A stretch of 64,000 nucleotides of DNA from Kitasatospora sp. NBC_01266 (GTDB lineage: Bacteria > Actinomycetota > Actinomycetes > Streptomycetales > Streptomycetaceae), in NCBI RefSeq assembly GCF_036242395.1, contig NZ_CP108458.1:5270001-5334000 (forward strand). The letters run 5' to 3'. How positions within the stretch are numbered: the first letter of the stretch is position 1; each line of letters opens with the position of its first letter. The translations under genes were made by a program, and so were the position numbers. Shown here piece by piece: positions 52,733 to 61,009 of this stretch. The notes beneath the pieces were generated by a model. That model ran no database searches, was not told where the DNA came from, and saw nothing but the letters and a program-made list of their open reading frames with translations.

Positions 52733-53485
52733 ATGTGTGGTCGATTCGCGGCGAGCACCAAGCCGGAGGACATCGTCGAACTGTTCGACGTCAGCCAGTG
52801 GGACCCGGCCGAGACCCTCGCGCCCAGCTGGAACGTGGCCCCGACCGATCCGGTCCTCGCCGTCCTGCAGCGGCCCCCCAAGGGCGGCGGCGAGCCGGTG
52901 CGCCAGTTGCGGCGGCTGCGCTGGGGCCTGGTGCCGGCCTGGTCGAAGTCGCCGGAGACCGCGGTCAAGATGATCAACGCCCGCGCCGACACCGTGCACG
53001 AGAAGCCCGCCTACCGGCAGGCCTTCGCCTCCCGCCGCTGCCTGCTCCCGGTGGACGGCTACTACGAGTGGCAGACGATCGAGAGCGCCAGTGGCGGCAA
53101 GCCGCGCAAGCAGCCCTTCTTCGTCAACCGGGTGGACGGCGCGCCGCTCGCGCTGGCCGGGCTGTACGAGTTCTGGCGCGACCGCTCCGCCCCGGCCGAC
53201 CACCCGCAGGGCTGGCTGGTCACCTGCACCATCGTGACCACCGAGGCCGAGCCGCTGCTGGCGCCGGTCCACGAGCGGATGCCGCTCTTCCTGCAGCGCG
53301 AGACCTTCGCCGACTGGCTCGACCCGGGACTGGACGACGCCGAGCAGGCCCGCTCGCTGCTGGTGGCGCCGGCACCCGGGCTGCTCCGGCTGACCCCGGT
53401 CGGCTCGGCGGTCGGCAGCATCCGCAACAACCACCCGGGGCTGACCGCGCGGGCCACCCCGGAGTCCGAGGGAGCGCTCTTCTGA
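52733..53485 (+). CDS. SRAP-domain protein (YedK/HMCES family), abasic-site DNA-protein crosslinker
   Basis: A 250-residue SRAP protein. Cys2 is exposed at the N-terminus after Met removal, and the other catalytic-site residues Asn34, Arg84, Glu112 and His180 (HERMP) are all present. The family forms a thiazolidine crosslink with abasic sites in single-stranded DNA, protecting them during replication. Its ATG at 52733 is fixed because Cys2 is essential. The stop overlaps the start of the next gene by one base. Confidence 0.93.
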   Translation: MCGRFAASTKPEDIVELFDVSQWDPAETLAPSWNVAPTDPVLAVLQRPPKGGGEPVRQLRRLRWGLVPAWSKSPETAVKMINARADTVHEKPAYRQAFASRRCLLPVDGYYEWQTIESASGGKPRKQPFFVNRVDGAPLALAGLYEFWRDRSAPADHPQGWLVTCTIVTTEAEPLLAPVHERMPLFLQRETFADWLDPGLDDAEQARSLLVAPAPGLLRLTPVGSAVGSIRNNHPGLTARATPESEGALF

Positions 53486-54126
53486 TGGCCGACGAACAGA
53501 CAGCGGTGGACACCCCCGCGGGGCCGGCGAGGATCAGCTGGCACCGGGCCGCCGGCCGGCCGCGCGCGGTGCTCGGCCTCGGGCACGGCGCGGGCGGCGG
53601 GATCGAGGCGCCGGACCTGGCGGCCCTGGCCGCCGCGCTGCCGGCGCACGGCGTCACCGTCGCGCTGGTCGAGCAGCCCTGGCGGGTGGCCGGCAGGAAG
53701 GTGGCCCCCGCGCCGAAGACGCTGGACACCGGCTGGCTGCCGGTGGCCGGACGACTGGCCGCCGAGGGCGTGCCGCTGGTGGTCGGCGGACGCAGCGCGG
53801 GCGCCCGGGTGGCCTGCCGGACCGGCGCGGCGAGCGGGGCGGTGGCGGTGCTGGCGCTCGCCTTCCCGCTGCACCCGCCGGGCAGGCCGGAGCGCTCCCG
53901 GGTCGAGGAACTGCTCGGCACCGGGCTGCCGACGCTGGTGGTGCAGGGCGAGCGGGACAGTTTCGGCACCCCGGCGGAGTTCCCGGCCGACCGGCAGCCG
54001 GTGCCGATCCCGTACGCGAACCACGGCTTCGCGCTGCCGAAGTCGGCGCCGCTCGGCGCGGCGGCGGCGCTGGAGCTGCTCTGCGCGGCGGTCGCCGACT
54101 GGCTGGCCGGGCTGCCGCTGGACTGA
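53485..54126 (+). CDS. Alpha/beta hydrolase (KANL3/Tex30-like)
   Basis: A 213-residue hydrolase with an oxyanion-side GLGHGAGG, nucleophile Ser104 in GGRSAGARVA, acid Asp158 (GERDSFG) and His180 (YANHGF). The fold is that of the Tex30/KANL3 branch of dienelactone-hydrolase-like enzymes. The substrate is unknown. Translation starts within the SRAP stop (TGATG), so the two genes are coupled. Confidence 0.85.
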   Translation: MADEQTAVDTPAGPARISWHRAAGRPRAVLGLGHGAGGGIEAPDLAALAAALPAHGVTVALVEQPWRVAGRKVAPAPKTLDTGWLPVAGRLAAEGVPLVVGGRSAGARVACRTGAASGAVAVLALAFPLHPPGRPERSRVEELLGTGLPTLVVQGERDSFGTPAEFPADRQPVPIPYANHGFALPKSAPLGAAAALELLCAAVADWLAGLPLD

Positions 54127-54151
54127 ACGTTGTGCCGCCCGATCGATCGCC

Positions 54152-54183
54152 GCCGCCGGGCCGCTTCGCGGCGGCCCGGCGGC
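54152..54183 (+). terminator. Terminator before sigR
   Basis: GCCGCCGGGCCGC (54152-54164) pairs perfectly with GCGGCCCGGCGGC (54171-54183) with a six-base loop, after the hydrolase stop. Confidence 0.75.
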
Positions 54184-54220
54184 CGTACCACTGGCGCACC
54201 CGGGTGATCCGTGCTCCCGC

Positions 54221-54247
54221 GGGAATGCCCGGGCGACCAGGCGGGTT
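54221..54247 (+). promoter_or_regulatory. Sigma-R autoregulatory promoter
   Basis: GGGAAT (54221-54226) and GTT (54245-54247) fit the known sigma-R promoter pattern GGAAT-N18-GTT exactly. Transcripts from here would include the upstream ATG at 54289 and so produce the extended sigma-R isoform. Confidence 0.75.
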
Positions 54248-54288
54248 AACCCCTTCGTCAGTGGTGCCCAGGCGGAAAGGCGGCGCAC

Positions 54289-55233
54289 ATGGGTTCGATC
54301 GCGTGCCCTGAGCGGCCCGAGGAGCAGAGCGCGCAGAGCGCCTTCCTCCCATGGTCGGAATGGCTTGTCGCGGGCGAGAAGCCCGTGAGCCCGATATCCT
54401 CCGTTCCGGGCCGACTCACGGTGAGTGGTGCTCGATTCAGCGAGGAGGTGGGTCCGGTCGTCGCGACCGAGGACGAGCCGAACATGGACCTGGGCGGGGA
54501 CGACCCGCTGGGCGGGTCCGACCTCTCGGCCGAGCCGCCCGCTGCCGCATCGTCCGCCGGCGAGCCGCCGAGCGGTGACGAGCTGGCCGAGGCGATCGGC
54601 GAGGACACCTTCCGGGTGTCGGCCGAGGAGAGCGAGCAGGCGCGCCGGGCGCGCTTCGAGCGGGACGCGCTGGGCTACCTGGACCCGATGTACTCGGCCG
54701 CGCTGCGGATGACCCGCAACCCGGCCGACGCCGAGGACCTGCTGCAGGAGGCCTTCGCCAAGGCGTACGCCTCCTTCCACCAGTTCCGGGAGGGGACCAA
54801 TCTCAAGGCCTGGCTGTACCGGATCCTGACCAACACCTTCATCAACTCGTACCGCAAGAAGCAGCGGGAGCCCCAGCGCACCGCCGCCGAGGAGATCGAG
54901 GACTGGCAGCTGGCTAGGGCCGAGTCGCACATGTCGACCGGTCTGCGCTCGGCCGAGACCCAGGCGCTCGACCACCTGCCGGACAGTGACGTGAAGGACG
55001 CCCTGCAGGCGATCCCCGAGGAGTTCCGCATCGCGGTCTATCTCGCGGACGTCGAGGGCTTTGCATACAAGGAGATCGCCGACATCATGGGGACCCCCAT
55101 CGGTACGGTGATGTCCCGGCTGCACCGAGGCCGCCGCCAACTGCGGGGCATGCTGGAGGACTACGCCCGCGAGCGCGGCCTGGTCCCGGCCGGCAGCGGG
55201 GCTGGGCGCGAGGCGAAAGGCACGGGCTCATGA
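54289..55233 (+). CDS. sigR: ECF sigma factor SigR (thiol-oxidative stress), extended form shown
   Basis: An ECF sigma factor. Region 2 ([19 protein letters not shown], then [20 protein letters not shown]) and region 4 ([20 protein letters not shown], then [18 protein letters not shown]) are clear. Two starts are plausible: ATG 54289, giving 314 residues, and GTG 54448, giving 261 residues. In S. coelicolor a longer unstable sigma-R' form arises from the autoregulated promoter, so both are probably real. SigR directs thioredoxin, mycothiol and related genes. The stop overlaps rsrA by four bases (ATGA). Confidence 0.95.
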   Translation: MGSIACPERPEEQSAQSAFLPWSEWLVAGEKPVSPISSVPGRLTVSGARFSEEVGPVVATEDEPNMDLGGDDPLGGSDLSAEPPAAASSAGEPPSGDELAEAIGEDTFRVSAEESEQARRARFERDALGYLDPMYSAALRMTRNPADAEDLLQEAFAKAYASFHQFREGTNLKAWLYRILTNTFINSYRKKQREPQRTAAEEIEDWQLARAESHMSTGLRSAETQALDHLPDSDVKDALQAIPEEFRIAVYLADVEGFAYKEIADIMGTPIGTVMSRLHRGRRQLRGMLEDYARERGLVPAGSGAGREAKGTGS

Positions 55234-55586
55234 GCTGCGGAGGTCCGCACGCCACGGACTGCGGCGAGGTGCTTGACCACCTCTACGAGTTCCTTGACAA
55301 CGAGATGGCCGAGGGCGACTGCGCCAAGCTGCGCGAGCACTTCGAGGAGTGCTCGCCATGCCTGGAGAAGTACGGCCTGGAGCAGGCCATCAAGGCCCTG
55401 ATCAAGCGGTCCTGCGGGTGTGATGACACTCCGTCGGATCTGCGCAGCAAGGTGCTCGCCCGGATCGACAGCATCCGGGCCGGGCAGCGCGGCGGCGAGC
55501 CGGTCCTCGAGGTGGACCCCGCCGTCCCCGGGCACGGGGACAGCGCGGTGCTGACGGCTTCCCAGGCGGCGACGCCGGCGGAGTAG
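55230..55586 (+). CDS. rsrA: Zinc-binding anti-sigma factor RsrA
   Basis: A 118-residue ZAS-family anti-sigma factor. His37-x3-Cys41-x2-Cys44 is the conserved zinc motif, with Cys3, Cys11 and the further cysteines 31, 62 and 64. Oxidation of the zinc-bound thiols releases SigR. In the S. coelicolor protein the two late cysteines are adjacent; here they are separated by one glycine. ATG at 55230 overlaps the sigR stop, ensuring coupled synthesis. Confidence 0.95.
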   Translation: MSCGGPHATDCGEVLDHLYEFLDNEMAEGDCAKLREHFEECSPCLEKYGLEQAIKALIKRSCGCDDTPSDLRSKVLARIDSIRAGQRGGEPVLEVDPAVPGHGDSAVLTASQAATPAE

Positions 55587-55631
55587 CGGCTCTGCGGGCA
55601 TTGGGCTGCTCGGTGGAGCGGGGTGCTCGAG

Positions 55632-55659
55632 TGGGGCCCGGGAGTGATCCCGGGCCCCA
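55632..55659 (+). terminator. Terminator after sigR-rsrA
   Basis: A perfect 12-bp stem (TGGGGCCCGGGA with its complement) and a GTGA loop. The region 55660-55942 beyond it contains no gene recognised. Confidence 0.8.
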
Positions 55660-55942
55660 TCGCCATGTCCGGACCGTGACGGGGCAGTTGGGCGGTCGGC
55701 TGCCGGCCCTTGCGTGATGGGGCGTCAGTTCCCTTGCCTCACTCGATCGGGTGAGTGTGTCCGCTGCTCCGGCGGGTATCGGGCGCTGACGGGTTCGGTC
55801 GCCCTGGTGGAGCCCTATCCTCCTCAGACGAGCCTGTCGGCGAGCTGGGGAGGCTGAGATCGCTGTCGATCGTGGGGGCCGCGAGCTCCCTGAGCAGACA
55901 CCGGCGCGGCTCCCCGCGGCGGCTTTCGGCTATGTCCTGCTG

Positions 55943-57364
55943 GTGCTCGGCGCGGCCGCCCTCGCGCTGCTGCCGCTGCTGCCCGGGGCGGCCGCCCGGC
56001 TGGGGCTGCCCGGTTGGCTCGGCGGCCCGGTCGACTGGCCCAAGGTCGCCCTGCTCGCCTTCCTGCACGCCTGCTGGGAGTCGGTGGCCCAGGGCCTGCC
56101 GACCCCCTGCCTGCGGCTGGCCCGCCGACTGCGCCTGCTGCTCGCGCGAGCCCTCGGTCAGGGCGCCCGGCCGGGCGCCGGGCTGGGGCCCGCGCCGGTG
56201 CGCCCGAGCGCCAACACCTTCCTGCCGGTGCTCTTCGCCGGGGTGCTGATGCTGCCGCCGGCCGCCGCCGCGCTGGTCGCCCTGCCCGCCGCGCTGACCG
56301 GCGCGACGGCCGCCCCACGGGCGCTGCGCCGGGCCTGGAACGCCGCCCAGTTCGCGCTCGCGGCCTGGCCGGCGTCGGCCCTGTTCCACCTGCTCGGCGG
56401 CCCCCGGCTGCTGTTCGGTTCCCGCTACCCGGCCGCGCTGCTGCCCGCGCTGGCCGCCGTGCTGGTGTTCTGCCTGGTCAACGGGGTACTGGTGGCCGGC
56501 ATCCGGCTGCTGGCCGAGCACTGCCCGCCGGCCGAGCTGCGCCGGGGCGCGGTCTCCGTGCTCGGCCCGCCGGCCTTCGTGCACGCGCTCGGCGGCCTGA
56601 TGATGGCGGTGCTCTGGCAGGGCCCGTACGGCGCCTTCGCGGCCCTGCTCGCGCTGCTGCCGCTCTCGGTCTCGGCCTGGGTCTTCGCCCAGGGCCACCG
56701 TGAGCGGGCCGCCCATCGGGCCACCGTGGAAGCGCTGGTGCAGGCGGTGGAGATCAAGGACGCGTACACCCGCGGCCACAGCGAACGGGTCGGCCGGGCC
56801 TCGGTGCTGATCGCCGGCCAGCTCGGGATGAGCGGCGAGCGGCTGCGCACCCTGCACTTCGCGGGCACCCTGCACGACGTCGGCAAGCTCGGGGTGGCGA
56901 CCGAGCTGCTGCGCAGGAACGGTCCGCTGACCGAGGCGGAGCGCCGGGCGGTGGAGGTGCACCCCGAGTACGGGCACGACCTGGTGCGCGGCATCGACTT
57001 CCTGGGCGAGGCGCACGCCGCGATCCTGCACCACCACGAGCGGCTGGACGGCCGCGGCTATCCGCACGGGCTGGTCGGCGACCGGATCCCCGAGTTCGCC
57101 CGGATCATCGCGGTGGCCGACGCCTTCGACTCGATGACCTCCACCCGCTCCTACCGGCGCGGCCGTCCGGTGCCGGAGGCGGTGGCCGAGCTGCGCCGCT
57201 GCGCGGGCAGCCAGTTCGACCCGGCGATGGTGGAGGCGCTGGTACAGGCGGTGGACCGGTGCGGCTGGCAGCCGGTGCTGCCACCGGCCCCGGCGGCGGA
57301 CGGCGCGGTGCCCGACATCCCGCTCGGCCTCCCGGAGCCGGGCCCCCGGACGGCGGCGCGGTGA
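55943..57364 (+). CDS. Membrane HD-GYP-domain protein
   Basis: A 473-residue protein. The N-terminal 250 residues are hydrophobic with about six membrane helices. An HD-GYP domain follows: GHSERVG, LHDVGKLG (His311-Asp312), the HHHERLDGRGYP signature at about 364-374 and ADAFDSMTS. All metal-binding and GYP residues are kept. HD-GYP domains can hydrolyse cyclic di-GMP; the substrate is not proven for this membrane type. The start is uncertain: GTG 55943 is within the first hydrophobic stretch, and no better in-frame ATG/GTG is seen upstream. The stop overlaps the next gene. Confidence 0.85.
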   Translation: MLGAAALALLPLLPGAAARLGLPGWLGGPVDWPKVALLAFLHACWESVAQGLPTPCLRLARRLRLLLARALGQGARPGAGLGPAPVRPSANTFLPVLFAGVLMLPPAAAALVALPAALTGATAAPRALRRAWNAAQFALAAWPASALFHLLGGPRLLFGSRYPAALLPALAAVLVFCLVNGVLVAGIRLLAEHCPPAELRRGAVSVLGPPAFVHALGGLMMAVLWQGPYGAFAALLALLPLSVSAWVFAQGHRERAAHRATVEALVQAVEIKDAYTRGHSERVGRASVLIAGQLGMSGERLRTLHFAGTLHDVGKLGVATELLRRNGPLTEAERRAVEVHPEYGHDLVRGIDFLGEAHAAILHHHERLDGRGYPHGLVGDRIPEFARIIAVADAFDSMTSTRSYRRGRPVPEAVAELRRCAGSQFDPAMVEALVQAVDRCGWQPVLPPAPAADGAVPDIPLGLPEPGPRTAAR

Positions 57365-58977
57365 GGCCGGCCAGGGCGCCGGGCAGGCTGCTCGCCGCCG
57401 CTCCCGACCCGGCCGTCAGCGGGGCCTCACTGGTCCGGGCGGCGGCGCTGCTGCTGCTCGCCGGAGCCCTCGCGGCGGTGCTCGCGCACGGGCTGACGGA
57501 TCCTCGGGTCGCCCTGGCCTTCGGCGTCCTGATCGCGATCGGTGAGGCGGCCCGGGTGGCCGACGCCGGTGGTGGTCGGGGCCAGGCTCCGCTGGGGGCC
57601 GCGGCGGGGCTGGCCTACGCCCTGCTCGGCCCGCTGCGCGGGCTGCCGACCGGTCACGGGGTGTGCCAGGTGGTCGCCGTGGCCGGCACCGGCCTGGCCG
57701 TCGGGGCGCTGGTCCGTGCCCTGGTGCGCTGCGGCGGGCGGCTGCGGCGCGCGGAGCGGGACCGGGCGCGGTCCGCGGTGCCGCGCCCGCGGCCGCCCGC
57801 CAGCTCTGACCACCCCGCCAGCTCTGACCACCCCGCCAGCTCTGACCGCCCCGCCAGCTCTGACCGCCCCGGCGGCCCCGGCAACTCCGGCAGCCCCGGC
57901 GACTCCTGGCCCGCCCGGCCGCCGGGCAGCGCACCGGCCAGGCCGCACCGCTGGTCGCCGGCCTGGTTACGGGCCCGGCGCCCCGGCCGGGCGGACGGCC
58001 GGGCCCACCGTCGCGGACACCGCTACGGCGCGGGCAACCGCTACGACGGCGCGGCCCGGCGACTGCTCGCCGTGGCCTTCGCCGCCACCCTCTTCCAGCC
58101 GCTCTACACCAGTGGCGCGCTCGACCGGATCCCGCTGGCCGGCCCCGCCTACGGCGTCTTCCTGGTGCTGGTCGCGGCGCTCGCCGGGCTGGCCGACGCG
58201 GTGCTCGCCGCCTGCCAGCGGCCCGGCGGCGGCCGGTTCGGCCCCGCCCTGGAGGCGGAGCTGCGCGCGCTGCCCGGGATCGGCTCGGCGATCGCCGCCA
58301 CCGGGATGCTGGTCAGCCTGGCGGCCGGCGAGGTCGGTCTCTGGGCGCTGCCGGTGTTCTGCCTGCCGCTGCTGCTCGCCCAGGCCTCGTTCCGGCGCGC
58401 CGCCGCCGTCCGGGCCACCTACGGGCAGACCATCGCCACCCTGGCCCGGGCCACCGAGGTGGCCGGCTACACGGCGCCCGGGCACGCGCGCCGGGTCGCG
58501 GACACGGCGTGCGCGCTCGGCCGCGAGCTGGGCCTGAGCACCCACGATCTCGCCCTGCTGGAGTACGCCGCGCTGATGCACGACATCGGCCAGCTCTCCC
58601 TGGTCGAGCCGGTGCGGGGCGGTGCCACCGCGCTGCTGCCCGAGCCCGAGCAGCAGCGGATCGCCAGGCTGGGCAGCGAGGTGATCCGCTGCTGCTCGGG
58701 GTCGGGAGCGGTGGCCGAGCAGGTGGCCCGGCTGGCCGATCCGCTGCTCGGCCCCGACGGCCGGCCGGACCGCAGCCTGCCGCTGGCCGCCCGGATCATC
58801 CGGGTGGCCAACGCCCACGAGGACCTCACCGGACCGGCGGAGCAGGGCGAGGCGGCGCTGTCCGTGCTGCGCGCGCAGAGCGGGCGGACCTACGATCCGG
58901 TGGTGGTCGCGGCGCTGGAGCGGGTGCGGGCCGCCGGCGGCGGCCCGTGCACGGTGGCTCGGACCGGGAGCGGGTGA
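57361..58977 (+). CDS. Membrane protein with degenerate HD domain (partner of the HD-GYP gene)
   Basis: A 538-residue protein with a GTG start overlapping the HD-GYP stop (GTGA). Two membrane blocks (about 20-125 and 235-340) flank a Pro/Ser-rich spacer that carries the 6-residue tandem repeat ASSDHP/ASSDRP. A C-terminal HD-like domain follows: GHARRVAD and MHDIGQLS (His407-Asp408) are present, but the GYP signature and several later histidines are missing. It may be a pseudoenzyme or regulatory partner of the upstream protein. Confidence 0.8.
   Translation: MRPARAPGRLLAAAPDPAVSGASLVRAAALLLLAGALAAVLAHGLTDPRVALAFGVLIAIGEAARVADAGGGRGQAPLGAAAGLAYALLGPLRGLPTGHGVCQVVAVAGTGLAVGALVRALVRCGGRLRRAERDRARSAVPRPRPPASSDHPASSDHPASSDRPASSDRPGGPGNSGSPGDSWPARPPGSAPARPHRWSPAWLRARRPGRADGRAHRRGHRYGAGNRYDGAARRLLAVAFAATLFQPLYTSGALDRIPLAGPAYGVFLVLVAALAGLADAVLAACQRPGGGRFGPALEAELRALPGIGSAIAATGMLVSLAAGEVGLWALPVFCLPLLLAQASFRRAAAVRATYGQTIATLARATEVAGYTAPGHARRVADTACALGRELGLSTHDLALLEYAALMHDIGQLSLVEPVRGGATALLPEPEQQRIARLGSEVIRCCSGSGAVAEQVARLADPLLGPDGRPDRSLPLAARIIRVANAHEDLTGPAEQGEAALSVLRAQSGRTYDPVVVAALERVRAAGGGPCTVARTGSG
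57799..57870 (+). repeat. In-frame 18-bp tandem repeat, four copies
   Basis: GCCAGCTCTGACCACCCC at 57799 and 57817, then the A-to-G variant at 57835 and 57853. It encodes four ASSD(H/R)P units in the spacer of the HD protein. Confidence 0.9.
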
Positions 58978-59218
58978 CCGGCCCGTTGGTGACGTAGCGT
59001 GACGGACCGCATGGGAAGCGCACCCTGCCGCCGCCGTGGTTGGATGCGGTCGTAGCGTGGAACACCCGAGCAGGGGCTACCCGCCCCCTCGGCCCCGGCC
59101 ACAGCACTGGGTAGCACACCGTGCGGAACGCGAGTCGGCCGTCCCCGGCAGGAAGTGCCGGGAGCGGTCAGGCTCCCAGAGGACTCAGCAGAACCGAGCG
59201 GACAGGCGGCAGGGCAAC

Positions 59219-60205
59219 GTGAAGATCTTCCACCGGGCACGGCATCGGCCGTCCGCCACCTGGCGGCAGACGACCGACCGGGCCTTCACGCTGATCGGCG
59301 ACGGGCGCTACGAGGACGCCGGCGCACTCCTGGTGATGGCCGCCGACCTGGAGCCGTGGCTCTCCGACTCCTGGTTCAACCTGGCCCTGCTGCACAAGTT
59401 CCGCCGGGACTGGGAGCAGGCCAGGGTCGCGGGCCTGCGGGCCGTCGCGCTGCTCGACCGCGACCAGGGCGCTCCGGACTGGTGGAACCTGGGGATCACC
59501 GCCACCGCGCTGCAGGACTGGCCGCTGGCCCGCCGGGCCTGGCAGGCCTACGGTCTGCGGCTGCCCGGCGGTGGCACGGCGCCGGACGCGCCGGTCCAGC
59601 TGGAGCTGGGCACCACGCCGGTGCGGCTCTCCCCGGAGGGCGAGTCCGAGGTGGTCTGGGGCCGCCGGCTCGACCCGGCCCGGGTGGAGGTGCTCTCCAT
59701 CCCGCTGCCCTCCTCCGGCCGCCGCTGGGGCGAGGTGGTGCTGCACGACGGCGCCCCGCACGGCGAGCGGGTCGCGGCCGGCACCGCGTACCCCGTCTTC
59801 GACGAGATCGAGCTGTGGGCGCCCTCGCCGGTGCCCACCTACGTGGTGCTGCTGCAGGCCGCCACCGAGGCCGACCGGGACGCGCTGGAGCGGCTGGTGG
59901 CCGAGGCCGGCTACGCGGCCGAGGACTGGACCTCCTCGGTGCGGCTGCTCTGCCGGGCCTGTTCGGAGAGCCGGATGGCCACCGACGACGGCCGCACCGC
60001 GCACCACGACCCGCACGACGACGGCGACGCCGCGCACCCGGGCCACCTGAGCCACCTGAGCCAGGGCAGCGGCGGCACGGACTGGCTGACCGAGCGCGAG
60101 TGCGGGATCGCCGCGCCGGCCGGCCTGGTGCGGCTGCTGCTGGACCGCTGGGTGGCGGCCGAGCCGACCAGCCGGGCCTACCGGGACGTGGAAGAGGTCT
60201 GCTGA
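59219..60205 (+). CDS. Tetratricopeptide-repeat protein
   Basis: A 328-residue protein. TPR-like helices fill residues about 15-105 (AFTLIGDGRYEDAGALLVMA, WFNLALLHKFRRDWEQARV, WWNLGITATALQDWPLARRA). A second beta-rich part with VVWGRRLDPARVEVL follows, then a small region with CRACSES. A His/Asp-rich loop (HHDPHDDGDAAHPGH) lies near 265-280 and could bind metal. The family is conserved in streptomycetes; the role is unknown. GTG at 59219 with AGGG upstream is the preferred start. It precedes the deformylase gene by 54 bases. Confidence 0.78.
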   Translation: MKIFHRARHRPSATWRQTTDRAFTLIGDGRYEDAGALLVMAADLEPWLSDSWFNLALLHKFRRDWEQARVAGLRAVALLDRDQGAPDWWNLGITATALQDWPLARRAWQAYGLRLPGGGTAPDAPVQLELGTTPVRLSPEGESEVVWGRRLDPARVEVLSIPLPSSGRRWGEVVLHDGAPHGERVAAGTAYPVFDEIELWAPSPVPTYVVLLQAATEADRDALERLVAEAGYAAEDWTSSVRLLCRACSESRMATDDGRTAHHDPHDDGDAAHPGHLSHLSQGSGGTDWLTERECGIAAPAGLVRLLLDRWVAAEPTSRAYRDVEEVC

Positions 60206-60259
60206 CCGGCGGTCTAGGCTGGTGGGGTTCCTGAGCAGGCCCACAGAAGCGGAAGAGCG

Positions 60260-60913
60260 ATGGCGGAGCAGCACGAGCACACGCACGACGACGAGCACGG
60301 TCATGACCACGCGCAGGCCGAGCAGGCCGAGCAGGCTCCGGTCAAGGTGATCGGCGAGGAGCCCGATCTGACCAAGGGCACCGCGCGTCCGATCACCGTG
60401 GTGGGCAACCCGGTGCTGCACCGCGAGTGCAAGGTGGTCACCGAGTTCGACGCCGAACTGTCCGCGCTGATCGACGACATGTTCCAGTCGATGTACGCGG
60501 CGGCGGGCGTCGGCCTGGCGGCCAATCAGATCGGCGTGGACGCCAAGGTGTTCGTCTACGACTGCCCGGACGACGAGAACGTGCGGCACATCGGGCACGT
60601 GATCAACCCGGTGCTCGAGGAGCTCCCGGTCGGCAGCCGCACCCTGGACGACGGCAACGAGGGCTGCCTCTCGGTGCCCACCGCCTACGCCGAACTGGCC
60701 CGCCCCGACTTCGCGGTGGTGACCGGCCAGGACAAGGACGGCAACCCGGTCCGGCTCGAGGGCACCGGCTTCTTCGCCCGCTGCCTGCAGCACGAGACCG
60801 ACCACCTGAACGGCTACCTCTACATCGACCGCCTCTCCAAGCGCGACCGCAAGGACGCGCTGCGGCAGATGGCCGAGGGCACCGCGAGCTACGCGACGGT
60901 GCCCAACAACTGA
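60260..60913 (+). CDS. def: Peptide deformylase with histidine-rich N-terminal extension
   Basis: A 217-residue deformylase. The three signature motifs are [10 protein letters not shown] (83-92), EGCLSVP (134-140) and QHETDHLNG (177-185), with metal ligands Cys136, His178 and His182 and catalytic Glu179. It removes the formyl group from nascent chains. The first 18 residues contain six histidines, an unusual extension. A TAGGCT -10 is at 60215-60220. A second deformylase is common in streptomycetes, so it need not be the only one. Confidence 0.95.
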   Translation: MAEQHEHTHDDEHGHDHAQAEQAEQAPVKVIGEEPDLTKGTARPITVVGNPVLHRECKVVTEFDAELSALIDDMFQSMYAAAGVGLAANQIGVDAKVFVYDCPDDENVRHIGHVINPVLEELPVGSRTLDDGNEGCLSVPTAYAELARPDFAVVTGQDKDGNPVRLEGTGFFARCLQHETDHLNGYLYIDRLSKRDRKDALRQMAEGTASYATVPNN

Positions 60914-60930
60914 CGCCGGGTCGGCAGCGC

Positions 60931-60979
60931 CAACCCCGAACGCCCCGCCGGGCAACAGCCGGCGGGGCGTTCGGGGTTG
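60931..60979. terminator. Bidirectional terminator between def and nrdB
   Basis: A perfect 21-bp stem (60931-60951 with 60959-60979) with a 7-base loop, in the convergent gap. Confidence 0.9.
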
Positions 60980-61009
60980 TGCGGCTGAGCGGTCAGCTGC
61001 GCGGCGGGC

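Noticed and set aside
55755-56249. 164-codon plus-strand frame starting before the HD-GYP gene
   Set aside because: It is in another frame than the HD-GYP domain and its Arg/Ser/Pro-rich translation looks like an out-of-frame shadow; no evidence of a frameshifted N-terminus.
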